A DNA stretch of 64,000 nt. Origin: Collimonas sp. OK307. Lineage in GTDB: Bacteria > Pseudomonadota > Gammaproteobacteria > Burkholderiales > Burkholderiaceae_D. The notes beneath the pieces are model-generated. The model was not told where the DNA came from. It ran no database searches and was given only the letters and a program-made list of their open reading frames with translations. Below, piece after piece: positions 50,739 to 61,485 of this stretch; positions within the stretch are counted from its first letter, which is position 1, and every line of letters begins with the position of its first letter. The stretch is taken from positions 159,769 to 223,768 of the forward strand of contig NZ_FOQI01000009.1 in the NCBI RefSeq assembly GCF_900113705.1, in the 5' to 3' direction. A program made the position numbers and the translations under genes.

Positions 50739-52172
50739 ATGCAAAGAGCTACCAAGATCGTCGCCACTATCGGACCTGCATCCAGCGATGCCGACACACT
50801 GGCGCGGATGTTCGTCGCCGGGGTCGATGTGGTGCGACTGAATTTCTCGCATGGCAAGGCGCAGGACCATATCGATCGCGCCAGGCTGGTGCGTGAAGTG
50901 GCTGCGGCCTGCGGCAAGCAAGTCGCGATCATGGCCGATTTGCAAGGGCCGAAGATCCGGGTCGGCAAGTTCGAACAAGGCAAGATCGAGTTGAAGAATG
51001 GCGAAAAATTCATTCTCGACGCCGATTGCGCCATGGGCAGCCAGGAACGTGTCGGCCTCGACTACAAAGCCTTGCCGCGTGACCTGAAACCGGCTGACGT
51101 ATTGTTGCTTAACGATGGTTTGATCGTGTTGATTGTCGAAAGAATCCTCGGCAATGAAATTCATACGATCGTCAAGATCGGCGGCGAACTGTCCAACAAC
51201 AAGGGCATCAATCGCCAGGGCGGCGGCTTGACCGCGCCGGCGCTGACTTCCAAGGACATGGACGACATCAAGACCGCCATGAGTTTCCAGGCCGACTACG
51301 TTGCAGTGTCGTTCCCGAAGAACGCGACCGATATGGAAATGGCGCGGCAATTATGCAATGTGGCCGGTGAAGCTTACGATCACAAGCCGATGATGATCGC
51401 CAAGATCGAACGCGCCGAAGCGATCCCGGTATTGCAAGAAATTCTCGACGCCTCCGACGGCATCATGGTTGCCCGCGGCGACCTGGCAGTGGAAGTCGGC
51501 AATGCCGCCGTACCGGCGCTGCAAAAGCGTATGATCAAGATGGCGCGCGTTTCCAACAAACTGGCGATCACCGCGACCCAGATGATGGAATCGATGATCG
51601 TCAATGCGGTGCCGACCCGGGCCGAAGTGTCCGACGTCGCCAACGCCGTGCTAGATGGCACCGACGCCGTGATGACTTCCGCTGAAACCGCTTCCGGTAA
51701 ATATCCGGTAGAGACGGTGGAAGCGATGTCGGCGATTTGCCTGGAAGCCGAGAAATCGGAAGATTGCAAGCTCGATGCCGATTTCCTGAATGTCCGTTTC
51801 ACCCGCGTCGACCAGTCGATTGCCTACGGCGCCTTGTTTACCGCTCACCATTTGCGCGTCAAGGCAATTGCCGCGTTGACCGAGTCTGGTTCTACTGCGC
51901 TGTGGATGAGTCGCCACAACATCGATATCCCTATTTTTGCTATCACCCCGAGCGTCGCCACCCAGCGCAAAGCTGCGTTGTACCGTAACGTGCAGACTTT
52001 CGAGCTGGCCAAATCGACCGACCGCGAAGCGGTGTTGATGGCCGCGCAGAATTTGTTGCTGGCCAAGGGCGCGGTGCAGCTGGGCGATCTGGTGGTGGTG
52101 ACATGGGGTGAGCCGATGGGACAAATCGGCGGTACCAACGCGCTCAAGATCATGAAGATCGGCGAGTATTGA
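50739..52172 (+). CDS. pyk: Pyruvate kinase
   Basis: 477 residues from the ATG at 50739 with AAAGG; a TTG two codons earlier is less likely. R-A-T-K-I-V-A-T-I-G-P-A-S at the N-terminus, the catalytic Lys/Glu segment I-A-K-I-E-R-A-E-A, D-G-I-M-V-A-R-G-D-L and A-T-Q-M-M-E-S-M, with the C-terminal allosteric domain from about residue 345. Final step of glycolysis. Confidence 0.97.
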   Translation: MQRATKIVATIGPASSDADTLARMFVAGVDVVRLNFSHGKAQDHIDRARLVREVAAACGKQVAIMADLQGPKIRVGKFEQGKIELKNGEKFILDADCAMGSQERVGLDYKALPRDLKPADVLLLNDGLIVLIVERILGNEIHTIVKIGGELSNNKGINRQGGGLTAPALTSKDMDDIKTAMSFQADYVAVSFPKNATDMEMARQLCNVAGEAYDHKPMMIAKIERAEAIPVLQEILDASDGIMVARGDLAVEVGNAAVPALQKRMIKMARVSNKLAITATQMMESMIVNAVPTRAEVSDVANAVLDGTDAVMTSAETASGKYPVETVEAMSAICLEAEKSEDCKLDADFLNVRFTRVDQSIAYGALFTAHHLRVKAIAALTESGSTALWMSRHNIDIPIFAITPSVATQRKAALYRNVQTFELAKSTDREAVLMAAQNLLLAKGAVQLGDLVVVTWGEPMGQIGGTNALKIMKIGEY

Positions 52173-52267
52173 ATTCGTTGGAACAGAATCGGTGCGCTGC
52201 AGGCTAGTAATAACAATGCAACGCTTGAACGCTGTTCCACAACAAGTTTCTATTATCGGAGTACAAC

Positions 52268-53332
52268 ATGCCTCTAGTATCCATGCGTCAATTGTTGGAC
52301 CATGCAGCTGAAAATAGCTATGGCCTGCCTGCTTTCAACGTCAACAATCTGGAACAAGTCACCGCCATCATGCAAGCGGCCGATGAAGTCGGCGCGCCAG
52401 TCATCATGCAGGCTTCGGCCGGTGCTCGTAAATATGCTGGTGAAGCATTTTTGCGCCACTTGATTGAAGCTGCAGTAGAAGCTTTCCCGCACATCCCCGT
52501 GGTGATGCATCAGGATCACGGCCAGTCGCCTGCGGTATGTATGGCGGCGATCAAGTCCGGCTTCACTTCGGTGATGATGGACGGCTCGTTGATGGAAGAC
52601 GGCAAATCGGTTGCCAGCTACGAATACAACGTGGAAGTGTCGCGCAAGGTGGTGGAGTTCTCGCATGCGATCGGCGTTACCGTGGAAGCGGAGCTGGGCG
52701 TGCTCGGTTCGCTGGAAACCATGATGGGCGACAAGGAAGACGGCCACGGCGCCGACGGCAAGATGACGCGTGAACAGTTGTTGACCGATGTCTCGCAAGC
52801 TGCCGATTTCGTCAAGCTGACCCAGTGCGACGCGCTGGCGATTGCCATCGGTACTTCGCATGGCGCTTACAAGTTCTCGCGCAAGCCAACCGGCGATATC
52901 CTGGCGATCGAGCGTATCAAGGAAATCCACACCCGCATTCCAAACACTCACCTGGTGATGCACGGTTCGTCATCGGTGCCACAGGAATTGCTGGCGGAAA
53001 TCCGCGAGTTCGGCGGCGACATGAAAGAAACCTACGGCGTGCCGGTGGAAGAAATCCAGGAAGGGATTCGCCATGGCGTGCGCAAGATCAATATCGATAC
53101 CGACATCCGCCTGGCAATGACCGGTGCGATTCGCCGTTACCTGATCGAGAATCCAAGCAAGTTCGATCCGCGCGATTACCTCAAGCCGGCGCGCGAAGCA
53201 GCCAAGGCAGTGGTGAAAGCTCGTTTCCTGGCGTTTGGCTGTGAAGGCCAGGCTGCCAAGATCAAGCCGGTTTCGCTGGAAAAAATTGCAGAGAAATACA
53301 AGAAGGGCGAGCTGGCGCAGATCGTTCAGTAA
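52268..53332 (+). CDS. fba: Fructose-bisphosphate aldolase, class II
   Basis: 354 residues. The zinc site M-H-Q-D-H-G-Q-S at 80-87, the glycine-rich phosphate loop region V-M-H-G-S-S-S and C-terminal [11 protein letters not shown] are present; the length and [10 protein letters not shown] segment suit the CbbA/Calvin-type subgroup. GGAG upstream. The spacer before it contains ggaacag/ctgttcc arms (52180-52239). Ended by a long hairpin terminator. Confidence 0.96.
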   Translation: MPLVSMRQLLDHAAENSYGLPAFNVNNLEQVTAIMQAADEVGAPVIMQASAGARKYAGEAFLRHLIEAAVEAFPHIPVVMHQDHGQSPAVCMAAIKSGFTSVMMDGSLMEDGKSVASYEYNVEVSRKVVEFSHAIGVTVEAELGVLGSLETMMGDKEDGHGADGKMTREQLLTDVSQAADFVKLTQCDALAIAIGTSHGAYKFSRKPTGDILAIERIKEIHTRIPNTHLVMHGSSSVPQELLAEIREFGGDMKETYGVPVEEIQEGIRHGVRKINIDTDIRLAMTGAIRRYLIENPSKFDPRDYLKPAREAAKAVVKARFLAFGCEGQAAKIKPVSLEKIAEKYKKGELAQIVQ

Positions 53333-53391
53333 CTGATCTTAGTAGCAGATAGATGTAGTAATAGCGCCCGGTATGGCCGGGCGCAATAATT

Positions 53392-53437
53392 TACCAGCTT
53401 GCAGGATGATGTATCAATCATCCGGCAGCTGGTTTTC
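53392..53437 (+). terminator. Terminator after fba
   Basis: accagct / agctggt plus inner ggatga / tcatcc, then TTTTCT. A separate GC-rich hairpin (gcgcccgg / ccgggcgc, 53364-53384) precedes it. Confidence 0.82.
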
Positions 53438-53448
53438 TGACTTTTGTA

Positions 53449-53547
53449 GGATTTACGCAAAGTTTCGCCAGCAAGGCATGCCGACGCTGACAGTACGGAT
53501 GTACGGCAAGGAGGTATAACGCTGCTGGCGGAATTTTGCGTAAATCC
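53449..53547. repeat. Inverted-repeat element upstream of purC
   Basis: The 25-bp arms at 53449-53473 and 53523-53547 match at 23 positions when inverted (core ggatttacgcaaa / ttttgcgtaaatcc and cgccagca / tgctggcg). The 49-bp interior holds gtac-gga-tgtac and a tataac. No target duplication is visible. MITE-like or a structured leader of the pur operon. Confidence 0.65.
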
Positions 53548-53562
53548 CCTTATGGAATAACC

Positions 53563-54459
53563 ATGACAAGCCTCTACCAATCCACCATCACCTCCCTGCC
53601 GTTGCTCGGTCGCGGCAAAGTGCGCGAAAACTATGCCGTCGGTGAAGACAAGATTCTGATCGTTACGTCTGATCGCCTGTCGGCTTTCGACGTCATCATG
53701 AATCAACCGATTCCGGGCAAAGGCAAGGTCTTGAACCGCATGTCCGATTTCTGGTTCGACAAGCTGGCGGCGATTGTGCCTAACCATCTGACCGGGATTG
53801 CTCCGGAATCGGTGGTGGCGGCGGATGAGGTCGAGCAAGTGCGTGGCCGTGCGGTGGTGGCGAAACGCCTGCAGCCGATCATGGTCGAGGCGGTGGTGCG
53901 TGGTTACATCATCGGCTCGGGTTGGAAGGATTATCAAGCAACCGGTGCGATCTGCGGCATTACCTTGCCGGCGGGTTTGCAACAGGCAGCCAAGCTGGCC
54001 GAGCCGATTTTCACGCCGGCCGCCAAGGCCGAGATGGGCGAGCATGACGAGAACATCAGCTTTGCCGATATGGAAAGCCGGATCGGCAAGGAACTGGCTG
54101 GCAAGATCCGCAGCATCAGTATCGAGCTGTACAAGACGGCTGCCGACTATGCGGCAACCCGCGGCATCATCATCGCCGACACCAAATTTGAATTCGGTCT
54201 CGATCAGGACGGCACGCTGCATTTGATGGATGAAGTGCTGACCGCCGATTCGTCGCGCTTCTGGCCGGCGTCCAGCTATCAGGTTGGCATTTCGCCGCCC
54301 TCGTTCGACAAGCAGTTCGTGCGTGATTACCTGGAAACCGTCACCAGCTGGAACAAGACCGCTCCGGCGCCGACCTTGCCTGATGATGTGATCGAAAAAA
54401 CCGGCGCCAAGTATCGTGAAGCACTGTTCAGCCTTACCGGCGAAACGCTGAAGGATTGA
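53563..54459 (+). CDS. purC: SAICAR synthetase
   Basis: 298 residues from the ATG at 53563. G-R-G-K-V-R-E-N-Y at the N-terminus, S-D-R-L-S-A-F-D and I-A-D-T-K-F-E-F-G, the eukaryote-like longer form of PurC common in Burkholderiales. Joins aspartate to CAIR in purine synthesis. Stop and purE start overlap (TGATG). Confidence 0.96.
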   Translation: MTSLYQSTITSLPLLGRGKVRENYAVGEDKILIVTSDRLSAFDVIMNQPIPGKGKVLNRMSDFWFDKLAAIVPNHLTGIAPESVVAADEVEQVRGRAVVAKRLQPIMVEAVVRGYIIGSGWKDYQATGAICGITLPAGLQQAAKLAEPIFTPAAKAEMGEHDENISFADMESRIGKELAGKIRSISIELYKTAADYAATRGIIIADTKFEFGLDQDGTLHLMDEVLTADSSRFWPASSYQVGISPPSFDKQFVRDYLETVTSWNKTAPAPTLPDDVIEKTGAKYREALFSLTGETLKD

Positions 54460-54968
54460 TGATGACCAAGGATACTGTGAACCAGCCGCTGATCGGCATC
54501 GTCATGGGTTCTTCTTCCGATTGGGATGTGATGCAGCACGCGGTCGCCATCCTGACTGAGTTTGGCGTGGCGCACGAGGCGCAAGTGATCTCGGCGCACC
54601 GCATGCCGGATCAAATGTTTACTTACGCCGAAACCGCGCGCGCGCGCGGCTTGCGCGCCATCATCGCTGGTGCTGGCGGCGCCGCTCATCTGCCGGGCAT
54701 GATTGCAGCCAAGACCATTGTGCCGGTGCTGGGTGTGCCGGTGCCGTCCAAGTACCTGCGCGGTGAAGATTCCCTGCTGTCGATCGTGCAGATGCCAAAA
54801 GGCATTCCGGTCGCCACCTACGCCATCGGCGAAGCCGGCGCGGCCAATGCGGCGCTGTCAGCCATCGCCATGCTGGCGACCACCGACCAGGCGCTGGCCG
54901 ACAAGTTGCTGGCGTTCCGCGTCAAACAGACGCAAATTGCCCTTGATATGAAATTGCCACCGGTATGA
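54459..54968 (+). CDS. purE: N5-carboxyaminoimidazole ribonucleotide mutase
   Basis: About 169 residues; ATG at 54459 overlaps the purC stop, with another ATG at 54462. [27 protein letters not shown] and G-V-P-V-P-S-K are the PurE signatures. Converts N5-CAIR to CAIR, using the product of purK, whose gene overlaps by 4 bp. Confidence 0.96.
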   Translation: MMTKDTVNQPLIGIVMGSSSDWDVMQHAVAILTEFGVAHEAQVISAHRMPDQMFTYAETARARGLRAIIAGAGGAAHLPGMIAAKTIVPVLGVPVPSKYLRGEDSLLSIVQMPKGIPVATYAIGEAGAANAALSAIAMLATTDQALADKLLAFRVKQTQIALDMKLPPV

Positions 54969-56170
54969 GCAGTATGCAACACGATTCCATCGATCCGATT
55001 GTTCCAACCACCACGCCGGCAACCTGGCTTGGCGTGATGGGTGGTGGCCAGCTGGGCCGCATGTTCACGCACGAGGCGCAAGCCATGGGCTACAAGGTAG
55101 CCGTGCTGGAGCCTGAGCAGGATTGCCCGACCGGGCATGTCGCCGATCGCCATTTCCTGGCTGATTACAGCGACGAAGTTGCTTTGACCGAGATGGCCGG
55201 TTTGTGTGCGGCGGTCACGACCGAGTTTGAAAACGTCGCCGCCGAAAGCCTGGCGATTCTGGCGCGGAACAGCTTTGTCGCTCCTGCCGCCGCCTGCGTC
55301 TCGGTAGCGCAGGATCGGATGGTGGAAAAGCGCTTCTTTACCGATTGCGCCAAGACATCGACGGTGCTACCTGCGCCACATCATCTGATTGCGTCGGCAG
55401 CGGATATCGATAATATCCCGGCCGACTTATTGCCAGGCATCCTGAAAACGGTGCGGCTCGGTTACGACGGCAAGGGGCAAGCGCGGGTGCGCACCCTGGA
55501 CGAAGTGCGCCTGGCATTTGCCGATATGAACGGCGTTGCCTGTGTGCTGGAAAAAATGCTGCCGCTGGCCTACGAGGTCTCGGTGCTGGTGGTGCGTGGC
55601 GTCGACGGCACGGCAGCGGTGTATCCGATTGCCGAAAACGTGCATCGCGACGGCATTCTGTTTACCACTACGGTGCCAGGCCCGAATGTTTGCGACGAAA
55701 CTGCAAAACGGGCCCAGCATGCAGCGCTGGCCATCATCGGACAACTCGCGTATGTCGGCGTCCTGTGCATTGAATTTTTTGTCCTGCAAGACGGTTCCCT
55801 GGTGGTCAACGAGATGGCGCCGCGTCCGCACAATAGCGGCCACTACACCATGGATGCTTGCGTCACCAGCCAGTTCGCACAGCAAGTCCGCGCGATGGCG
55901 CGCATGCCGTTGGGTGATACCCGTCAACATTCGCCGGCGGTGATGTTGAATATCCTGGGCGATGTCTGGTTTGACGGCGATAGCGAACAAGCGCGCGAGC
56001 CTGCATGGGACCGGATCCTGGCTTTGCCGGCGGCGCATTTGCATTTGTACGGTAAGGCGCAGGCACGCCGCGCGCGCAAAATGGGGCATATCACTTTCAT
56101 TGCAGCGACCTTGACCGAAGCTCAGAAGCAAATGACGGCGGCTTGCGATATCCTCGGCATTGCGCCGTAA
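54965..56170 (+). CDS. purK: N5-carboxyaminoimidazole ribonucleotide synthase
   Basis: 401 residues. ATP-grasp enzyme: [11 protein letters not shown] near the start, [18 protein letters not shown] and [13 protein letters not shown]. Starts with ATGA in the purE stop. Purine biosynthesis with purC and purE. Confidence 0.96.
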   Translation: MSSMQHDSIDPIVPTTTPATWLGVMGGGQLGRMFTHEAQAMGYKVAVLEPEQDCPTGHVADRHFLADYSDEVALTEMAGLCAAVTTEFENVAAESLAILARNSFVAPAAACVSVAQDRMVEKRFFTDCAKTSTVLPAPHHLIASAADIDNIPADLLPGILKTVRLGYDGKGQARVRTLDEVRLAFADMNGVACVLEKMLPLAYEVSVLVVRGVDGTAAVYPIAENVHRDGILFTTTVPGPNVCDETAKRAQHAALAIIGQLAYVGVLCIEFFVLQDGSLVVNEMAPRPHNSGHYTMDACVTSQFAQQVRAMARMPLGDTRQHSPAVMLNILGDVWFDGDSEQAREPAWDRILALPAAHLHLYGKAQARRARKMGHITFIAATLTEAQKQMTAACDILGIAP

Positions 56171-57226
56171 ATGAAGGAAACAATGAAGGATGCGAAGATA
56201 GATCTGCAAGCAATCCAGCTGGCCGCACGCAAGCTGGAAGCCGGTGCATTGGTCGCGTTTCCTACTGAAACGGTGTACGGGTTGGGAGCCGATGCGGAGA
56301 ATGCAGCGGCGGTTGCCAGCATATATGCCGCCAAGGGACGGCCGTCCAACCATCCGGTGATTGTCCATGTGGCGCCCGAGGCGGACATCGGCTATTGGGT
56401 GGAGTCGGTGCCGCCACAGGCGCGGGCATTGATCGCCGCTTTTTGGCCGGGACCACTGACACTGATACTGCCGCGCGCAGCGCATATACCGGATCAGGTT
56501 TCAGGTGGCCAGAACTCGATTGGCTTGCGTTGTCCTTCACATCCGGTGGCTCAGGCATTGCTGCGTGAGTTCAAAGGTGGCAAGGGCGGCATTGCCGGCC
56601 CGTCTGCAAACAAGTTCGGCCATGTCAGTCCGACCACGGCGCAGCATGTGCGCGATGAGTTCGACGCCGATGGGGACAGCCCGATCGCCTGCATATTGGA
56701 TGGTGGCCAGAGCGAAGTTGGCATCGAGTCGACCATCGTCGATTTGTCGCGCCTGGTTTCGCATGGCCCGGTGCTGTTGCGGCCCGGTCACATCAGCGCC
56801 GCACAAGTCGGCGCGGTGCTGGGGGTTGCGGTACAAGCCGCCGATGCATCTGCACCACGTGCTTCCGGTACGCTGGAATCGCATTACGCGCCGCGCACCC
56901 CAGTGCTGCTAGTGCCTCCGGAGCAGTTGACTGGCGCACTGCAGCAATTACATCAGGCCGGGCAAAGTCTGGCACTGATCAATTATTCGGCGCTCGCCGC
57001 AGAAGTACCACCGTTGGCCGCGCACTCGCCAATGACCGCATCGCCGCAAGCCTATGCCCATGATCTTTATGCGGCACTGCGGAATATGGATCACGCGGCG
57101 GCCGACCTGATTGTGGTGGAAGCACCACCATCCGACCTTGCCTGGCAGGGCATCAACGATCGTTTGCGTCGAGCCGCGCACGACTCATCTGCCGTTCTGG
57201 CAGGTTTTAAAAATAATTTGAGGTAA
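56171..57226 (+). CDS. L-threonylcarbamoyladenylate synthase, Sua5 type
   Basis: 351 residues. N-terminal YrdC domain (P-T-E-T-V-Y-G-L-G-A-D; K-G-R-P; G-P-S-A-N-K) and C-terminal Sua5 domain (A-S-G-T-L-E-S-H-Y-A-P onward). First step of tRNA t6A37 synthesis. The ATG at 56171 directly follows the purK stop; a second ATG at 56183 has AAGGA four bases upstream and may be the real start. tcdA, acting later on t6A, lies 4.5 kb downstream. Confidence 0.93.
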   Translation: MKETMKDAKIDLQAIQLAARKLEAGALVAFPTETVYGLGADAENAAAVASIYAAKGRPSNHPVIVHVAPEADIGYWVESVPPQARALIAAFWPGPLTLILPRAAHIPDQVSGGQNSIGLRCPSHPVAQALLREFKGGKGGIAGPSANKFGHVSPTTAQHVRDEFDADGDSPIACILDGGQSEVGIESTIVDLSRLVSHGPVLLRPGHISAAQVGAVLGVAVQAADASAPRASGTLESHYAPRTPVLLVPPEQLTGALQQLHQAGQSLALINYSALAAEVPPLAAHSPMTASPQAYAHDLYAALRNMDHAAADLIVVEAPPSDLAWQGINDRLRRAAHDSSAVLAGFKNNLR

Positions 57227-57498
57227 AAAAGCTACAACTATAGTCAAATGATTCCAAAGCTGGCATAGTGTAAAAAAAGAATAGCACGCGCGTTCTTTTC
57301 GGGGTAATGTGCGTGGGACGATATCCGGAAATCACGGATACGCGAATTTGGTAACCGCAGTCGAATAAGAGAGCGTTGTCTGGCTTGGCCTAGCGTGGCC
57401 GGACCAGATTTGCAAAACGCCACAAAATGGGTTTGTACTGTATTCGCTGCAGGCAAAGATCCCGCAATGGAAAATGAAGTGTAACTTGGAGAAGACAT

Positions 57499-58215
57499 AT
57501 GAAAAAACAATTCAACGTATTACCAAAGCTGGCAGCCCTGTCCGTGCTGGCAGCATTTGCCGCACCCGCAATGGCGCAACAAGCTGGCGATAACCTCGTC
57601 AATGCAGGCTGGGCTCACCTCGGCCTGAATCAATCCAGCGAACCACTAAAGCTCGGGACCTTTACGGTTCCCAATAGTGGTGCGCATGTTTCCAACGCTG
57701 ATACCCTTCTTCTGTCTTTCACCCACTTCATTACCGACAATGTCGCCGTAACGGCGGATTTGGGTATCCCGCCGAAGTTCAAGCTCAACGGTTCTGGCTC
57801 CCTCAACGGTTTGGGTCAGCTTGGCACGGCCACGCAATGGAGCCCGGCTATGTTGGTCAAGTACTACTTCGGCGACGCTAACAGCCAGTTCCGTCCTTAT
57901 GTTGGCGCGGGTGCGACGTACGTATGGTATTCAAATATCAAGCTGTCCAACAGTTTGACCGGTCTTCTCGGCGGTGGCGATCCTGGCGCTTCTACCAGCG
58001 CCGATCTGAGCAGTTCTTTTGCGCCAGTCGCAAACGTTGGTATGGCCTATAATTTCGACAAGAACTGGTCCGCCAACGTCTCCCTGTCTTATGTCCCGCT
58101 GAAGACCAAGGCTGATCTGGCTACTCGTCATAGCGATGGAACGACAACGCACGCCACGACTAAAATCACTCTGAACCCTTTGGTTTCGGTGCTGAGTGTC
58201 GGCTACAAGTTCTAA
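57499..58215 (+). CDS. ompW: OmpW-family outer membrane protein
   Basis: 238 residues. Signal peptide ending A-P-A-M-A-Q-Q, then an eight-stranded beta-barrel pattern: alternating hydrophobic strands, V-R/K-Y-Y-F-G-D and R-P-Y-V-G-A-G-A-T-Y, ending with S-V-G-Y-K-F, the C-terminal aromatic that BamA recognises. OmpW barrels pass small hydrophobic molecules. GGAG upstream, own terminator. The 271 bp before it is AT-rich with no other gene seen. Confidence 0.93.
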   Translation: MKKQFNVLPKLAALSVLAAFAAPAMAQQAGDNLVNAGWAHLGLNQSSEPLKLGTFTVPNSGAHVSNADTLLLSFTHFITDNVAVTADLGIPPKFKLNGSGSLNGLGQLGTATQWSPAMLVKYYFGDANSQFRPYVGAGATYVWYSNIKLSNSLTGLLGGGDPGASTSADLSSSFAPVANVGMAYNFDKNWSANVSLSYVPLKTKADLATRHSDGTTTHATTKITLNPLVSVLSVGYKF

Positions 58216-58242
58216 ATCGTCGTCGTATAAGGTTTGGATTAA

Positions 58243-58271
58243 ATGCCCTGCATAGTCAGGGCATTTTTTTG
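58243..58271 (+). terminator. Terminator of ompW
   Basis: tgccctg-catagt-cagggca followed by seven T. Confidence 0.94.
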
Positions 58272-58386
58272 CCTGCTTTGATTGCACGTGAGTTGAACGT
58301 GACTTTGCGTATATCTACATCGACAAGTGTGAGCAGATTGCGTTAAAGTTAAAGCGTAATCAGAAGGCAACCAGGGGAGAGCAGCC

Positions 58387-58920
58387 ATGACCAAGGAAAT
58401 TGCAGTATTAGGAGGCGGATGCTTCTGGTGCCTGGAGGCGGTTTACCAGGAAATAAAGGGAGTGGAGCATGTTGAATCGGGGTATACCGGCGGCCACCTG
58501 GCCAACCCGAGTTATGAGCAGGTATGCGACGGCACAACCGGTCATGCCGAGGTGGTGGCGGTGACCTTTGACACGGAGCAGATCAGCTTTCGCGAGTTGT
58601 TGGAAATTTTCTTCACAATCCACGATCCGACCACGCTGAACCGGCAGGGCAACGACGTCGGCACGCAATACCGTTCTGCGATTTATTATCAGTCGCCGGA
58701 GCAGAAGGACGTTGCGACGCAAGTGATTGCCGAAATGGCTAACGTCTGGGACGCACCGGTCATCACTGAATTGAGTCCCGCCGAAACTTATTACAAGGCA
58801 GAGGATTACCACCAGAATTACTTCCGCCAGCATCCGTTGCAAGGCTATTGCGCATTCGTGGTCGCGCCTAAAGTGGCAAAGCTGCGGAAGATTTTTACCG
58901 AGAAGGTGATCAGTAGCTGA
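58387..58920 (+). CDS. msrA: Peptide methionine-S-sulfoxide reductase
   Basis: 177 residues. Catalytic G-G-C-F-W-C-L-E-A-V-Y at the N-terminus, G-Y-T-G-G, H-A-E-V-V-A-V and Y-H-Q-N-Y-F are MsrA hallmarks. Repairs S-methionine sulfoxide; cytoplasmic, no signal. AGGGGAG before the ATG. A strong hairpin (58937-58972) lies between it and the convergent cfa gene. Confidence 0.95.
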   Translation: MTKEIAVLGGGCFWCLEAVYQEIKGVEHVESGYTGGHLANPSYEQVCDGTTGHAEVVAVTFDTEQISFRELLEIFFTIHDPTTLNRQGNDVGTQYRSAIYYQSPEQKDVATQVIAEMANVWDAPVITELSPAETYYKAEDYHQNYFRQHPLQGYCAFVVAPKVAKLRKIFTEKVISS

Positions 58921-58936
58921 GCGGTAGCAGCTACTG

Positions 58937-58972
58937 ATCTACCCACCGTTCCTGCAAGAACAGTGGGTAGAT
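58937..58972. terminator. Bidirectional hairpin between msrA and cfa
   Basis: atctacccac / gtgggtagat with inner gttc / gaac. No T-run, but its position between convergent genes fits termination in both directions. Confidence 0.5.
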
Positions 58973-58990
58973 GTATCGATAACCCGCGGA

Positions 58991-60205
58991 TTATTGCGAA
59001 GCCTGGTAAATGTAATCCCGCGACCAGGGTAGCGTGTTCGCGCTGCGACCGGCTTTGCGGCAAACCACCTGGTACAGCGACATCCAGTCGCGCTCGAAGC
59101 CGTAGGAACTGCCGGCCAGATAAATTCGCCAGATGCGGAAACGGCGGTCGTCGGTGGCTTTCCTTACTTCATCGGCGCGCGCTTCCAGATTGTCGGCCCA
59201 GATGCCGCAAGTCTTGGCATAGTGGCGCCGTAGATTTTCTACGTCGAATACTTCCAATCCACCTTCCTGCATGGTTTTCAGCACCAGGCCGATATGCGGC
59301 AGTTCACCGTGCGGGAATACATATTTTTCGATGAATTCACCGCCACCGTATGGCGTTTCGCCATTGTCGACGTCGGTAGTGGTAATGCCGTGATTCATCG
59401 CGATGCCGTCGTCCGCCAGCAAGCTGCGGATGCGCGAAAAATACATCGGCAGGTTGTTCAGGCCGACATGCTCGAACATGCCGACGCTGGTAATCCTGTC
59501 GAAACTACCGGTGATGTCGCGATAGTCCTGCAGGCGAATCTCTATCTGGTCTTCAAGGCCGGCTTGTGCAACCCGCTCTTTGGCTAACGCGTACTGATTT
59601 TCCGAAAGCGTGATGCCGACGCATTTTGCGCCGAATTTTTGCGCCGCCCGTAATACCAGTGCACCCCAGCCGCAGCCGATATCGAGCAAGGTTTGGCCGG
59701 GTTGAAGCTGGATCTTGGTCAGGATGTGATCGATTTTTTTGATTTGCGCGGTGGCCAGGTCTTCATCGCCGTTTTCAAAATAGGCGCATGAATAAACCAT
59801 GTTCTGGTCCAGCCACAACTTGTAGAAATCATTGGAAACGTCGTAGTGATAACGAATCGCTTCGGCATCCTTTTCCTTGTTGTGGCGGAAGGTGCGAGTA
59901 ATACGGGCAAATTTGCCATCTGCTTTCAGCGTATTCGCCGCCAGTGCATTGCCGATGGCGATGATTTCCCTGATTTTCCCCTCGACTTCGATTTTCCCCT
60001 CGACATAAGCCTCGCCGAGATTGGCGAGGGATGGCGTTAGCAGGTAAGACAGCGCTGAGACATGCGGCACCCGTACGGTAACCTCCGGCGCGGTATATGT
60101 GCCAAAGTCAAACCGCTGACCGTTCCACAATTCGAGCCGCAGTGGCAGCGCGGCACGGTGACGAACTTCATTAACCCAGTTTTCAAGCCGTTTTTCCCAG
60201 AACAC
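58991..60205 (-). CDS. cfa: Cyclopropane-fatty-acyl-phospholipid synthase
   Basis: 404 residues from GTG 60205, chosen because GGAGGAG sits five bases upstream. Methyltransferase core: L-D-I-G-C-G-W-G for SAM, G-I-T-L-S-E-N-Q-Y, then the Cfa-specific E-H-V-G and Y-V-F-P-H-G-E-L-P. It adds methylene from SAM to unsaturated membrane lipids, typically under stress or in stationary phase. Confidence 0.95.
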   Translation of the reverse strand: MFWEKRLENWVNEVRHRAALPLRLELWNGQRFDFGTYTAPEVTVRVPHVSALSYLLTPSLANLGEAYVEGKIEVEGKIREIIAIGNALAANTLKADGKFARITRTFRHNKEKDAEAIRYHYDVSNDFYKLWLDQNMVYSCAYFENGDEDLATAQIKKIDHILTKIQLQPGQTLLDIGCGWGALVLRAAQKFGAKCVGITLSENQYALAKERVAQAGLEDQIEIRLQDYRDITGSFDRITSVGMFEHVGLNNLPMYFSRIRSLLADDGIAMNHGITTTDVDNGETPYGGGEFIEKYVFPHGELPHIGLVLKTMQEGGLEVFDVENLRRHYAKTCGIWADNLEARADEVRKATDDRRFRIWRIYLAGSSYGFERDWMSLYQVVCRKAGRSANTLPWSRDYIYQASQ

Positions 60206-60286
60206 GATTTCTCCTCCGGTTAAATACTTGTAACTTGTATCAAGCGTACCTCTGCCAAGCTGTCAGCGTCGACCCATAACAGTGCG

Positions 60287-60940
60287 CTAAGGCTGCAGGC
60301 GTTGTCGCTGCCAGCTGCCAGCTGCATCCAGTGTATACAGAATGCGGTCATGCAAGCGAGACTGACGTCCCTGCCAAAATTCTACCGTATCCGGTAAAAG
60401 TTTGTAGCCGCCCCAATGATCTGGCCGCGGCGGGTTATCACCAAATTTCTGTTCAACCTTTGCGTACTCGGCTTCGAGCATGTCGCGGCTGGCAATCGCC
60501 TGGCTTTGCGCCGAGGCGATCGCACCGAGCCGGCTGCGCAACGGCCGGCTGTGAAAATAAGCGTCGCTCTCGCTGTCGGAGACGCGCTCGACCCGCCCTT
60601 CGATGCGCACCTGGCGCTCCAGCGCTATCCAGTGAAACAACAGTGCGGCGTAGGGATGCTGCGCCAGTTCGTGGCCCTTGCGGCTGTCGAAATTGGTAAA
60701 CCAGGTGAAGCCATGTTCATCGAATTGTTTGATCAGCACGATGCGCGACGACGGCCGTCCATTGCTACCCACCGTTGCCAGGCTCATCGCATTCGCTTCC
60801 GGCACTTGTGCGTGGATGGCCTCATCGAACCATTTTCCGAATTGCGTAAACGGATCGGCGGCGCTGTCGGCCTCGGACAGGCTGGCCTGGCTGTAGTCGA
60901 TCCGGAGATCGGCGATTGACTGGTTCTTGGTCTGGCTCAT
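60287..60940 (-). CDS. pdxH: Pyridoxamine 5'-phosphate oxidase
   Basis: 217 residues. PNPOx flavin fold with S-L-A-T-V, R-I-V-L-I-K, F-D-S-R-K-G and the C-terminal signature ending [11 protein letters not shown]-dependent synthesis of pyridoxal phosphate. Its start overlaps the stop of the hemerythrin gene by 4 bp, so the two are co-transcribed. Confidence 0.94.
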   Translation of the reverse strand: MSQTKNQSIADLRIDYSQASLSEADSAADPFTQFGKWFDEAIHAQVPEANAMSLATVGSNGRPSSRIVLIKQFDEHGFTWFTNFDSRKGHELAQHPYAALLFHWIALERQVRIEGRVERVSDSESDAYFHSRPLRSRLGAIASAQSQAIASRDMLEAEYAKVEQKFGDNPPRPDHWGGYKLLPDTVEFWQGRQSRLHDRILYTLDAAGSWQRQRLQP

Positions 60941-61485
60941 GCTGAAATACCTCGACGTTGCTGCATTGCTGCTCCTAGCTGTTGCATCTGCTCTGCATTG
61001 AAAATTCGTTTCGCCATCGGTGCGATCCAGGTTTCTTCTTTTTCCATATGCGCAGAGTAGATGGTGGAAAATTGATTGACTTCTTGCGTCGACAACTGAG
61101 TTTCCGACGTTGCCGCGTCACCGTCGGCGATATGTGTCAATTGCTGGTTAAGAGAATGCCAGAGGCTATCCATCTGTTGATGTTCAGCCAGGATTTCCGG
61201 CATCAATTTTTGCAGCACGGCGGCATCTTCTCCGGTCGCTGTGGCGTGCAACATCGGCAGCAAGTCGTGTTCCTCATCCGCGTGATGATGCGGGGCGGCC
61301 TGGTTGAAATAGCGCATTACGCTGTGGGCTGCTTGCTGTGCCTGAGGGTCGTTGCCATGTTGCGGCACATGGTCGAGCAAATTCTGCAGCGTGGTTAACT
61401 GCTTCCGTATCCGGTCGTGGCAGTGCTTGAGGACAGCTATCGGCTGGCTGAAATCTGGCGCGGTGTCTATCAGTGCATTCGGCAT
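60937..61485 (-). CDS. Hemerythrin-domain protein
   Basis: 182 residues. Four-helix bundle with the iron-binding His/Glu pattern: [27 protein letters not shown] and S-A-H-M-E-K-E-E. A cytoplasmic di-iron protein that may bind O2 or NO or act in iron repair. Upstream of and translationally coupled to pdxH. Confidence 0.88.
   Translation of the reverse strand: MPNALIDTAPDFSQPIAVLKHCHDRIRKQLTTLQNLLDHVPQHGNDPQAQQAAHSVMRYFNQAAPHHHADEEHDLLPMLHATATGEDAAVLQKLMPEILAEHQQMDSLWHSLNQQLTHIADGDAATSETQLSTQEVNQFSTIYSAHMEKEETWIAPMAKRIFNAEQMQQLGAAMQQRRGISA

Noticed and set aside
53364..53384. GC-rich hairpin after fba as the main terminator
   Set aside because: It lacks a T-run; the following longer hairpin at 53392-53437 fits better.
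55427..56485. 352-codon antisense frame over purK and sua5
   Set aside because: It crosses two well-supported genes and is rich in Arg, His and Gln, as expected for a complement frame.
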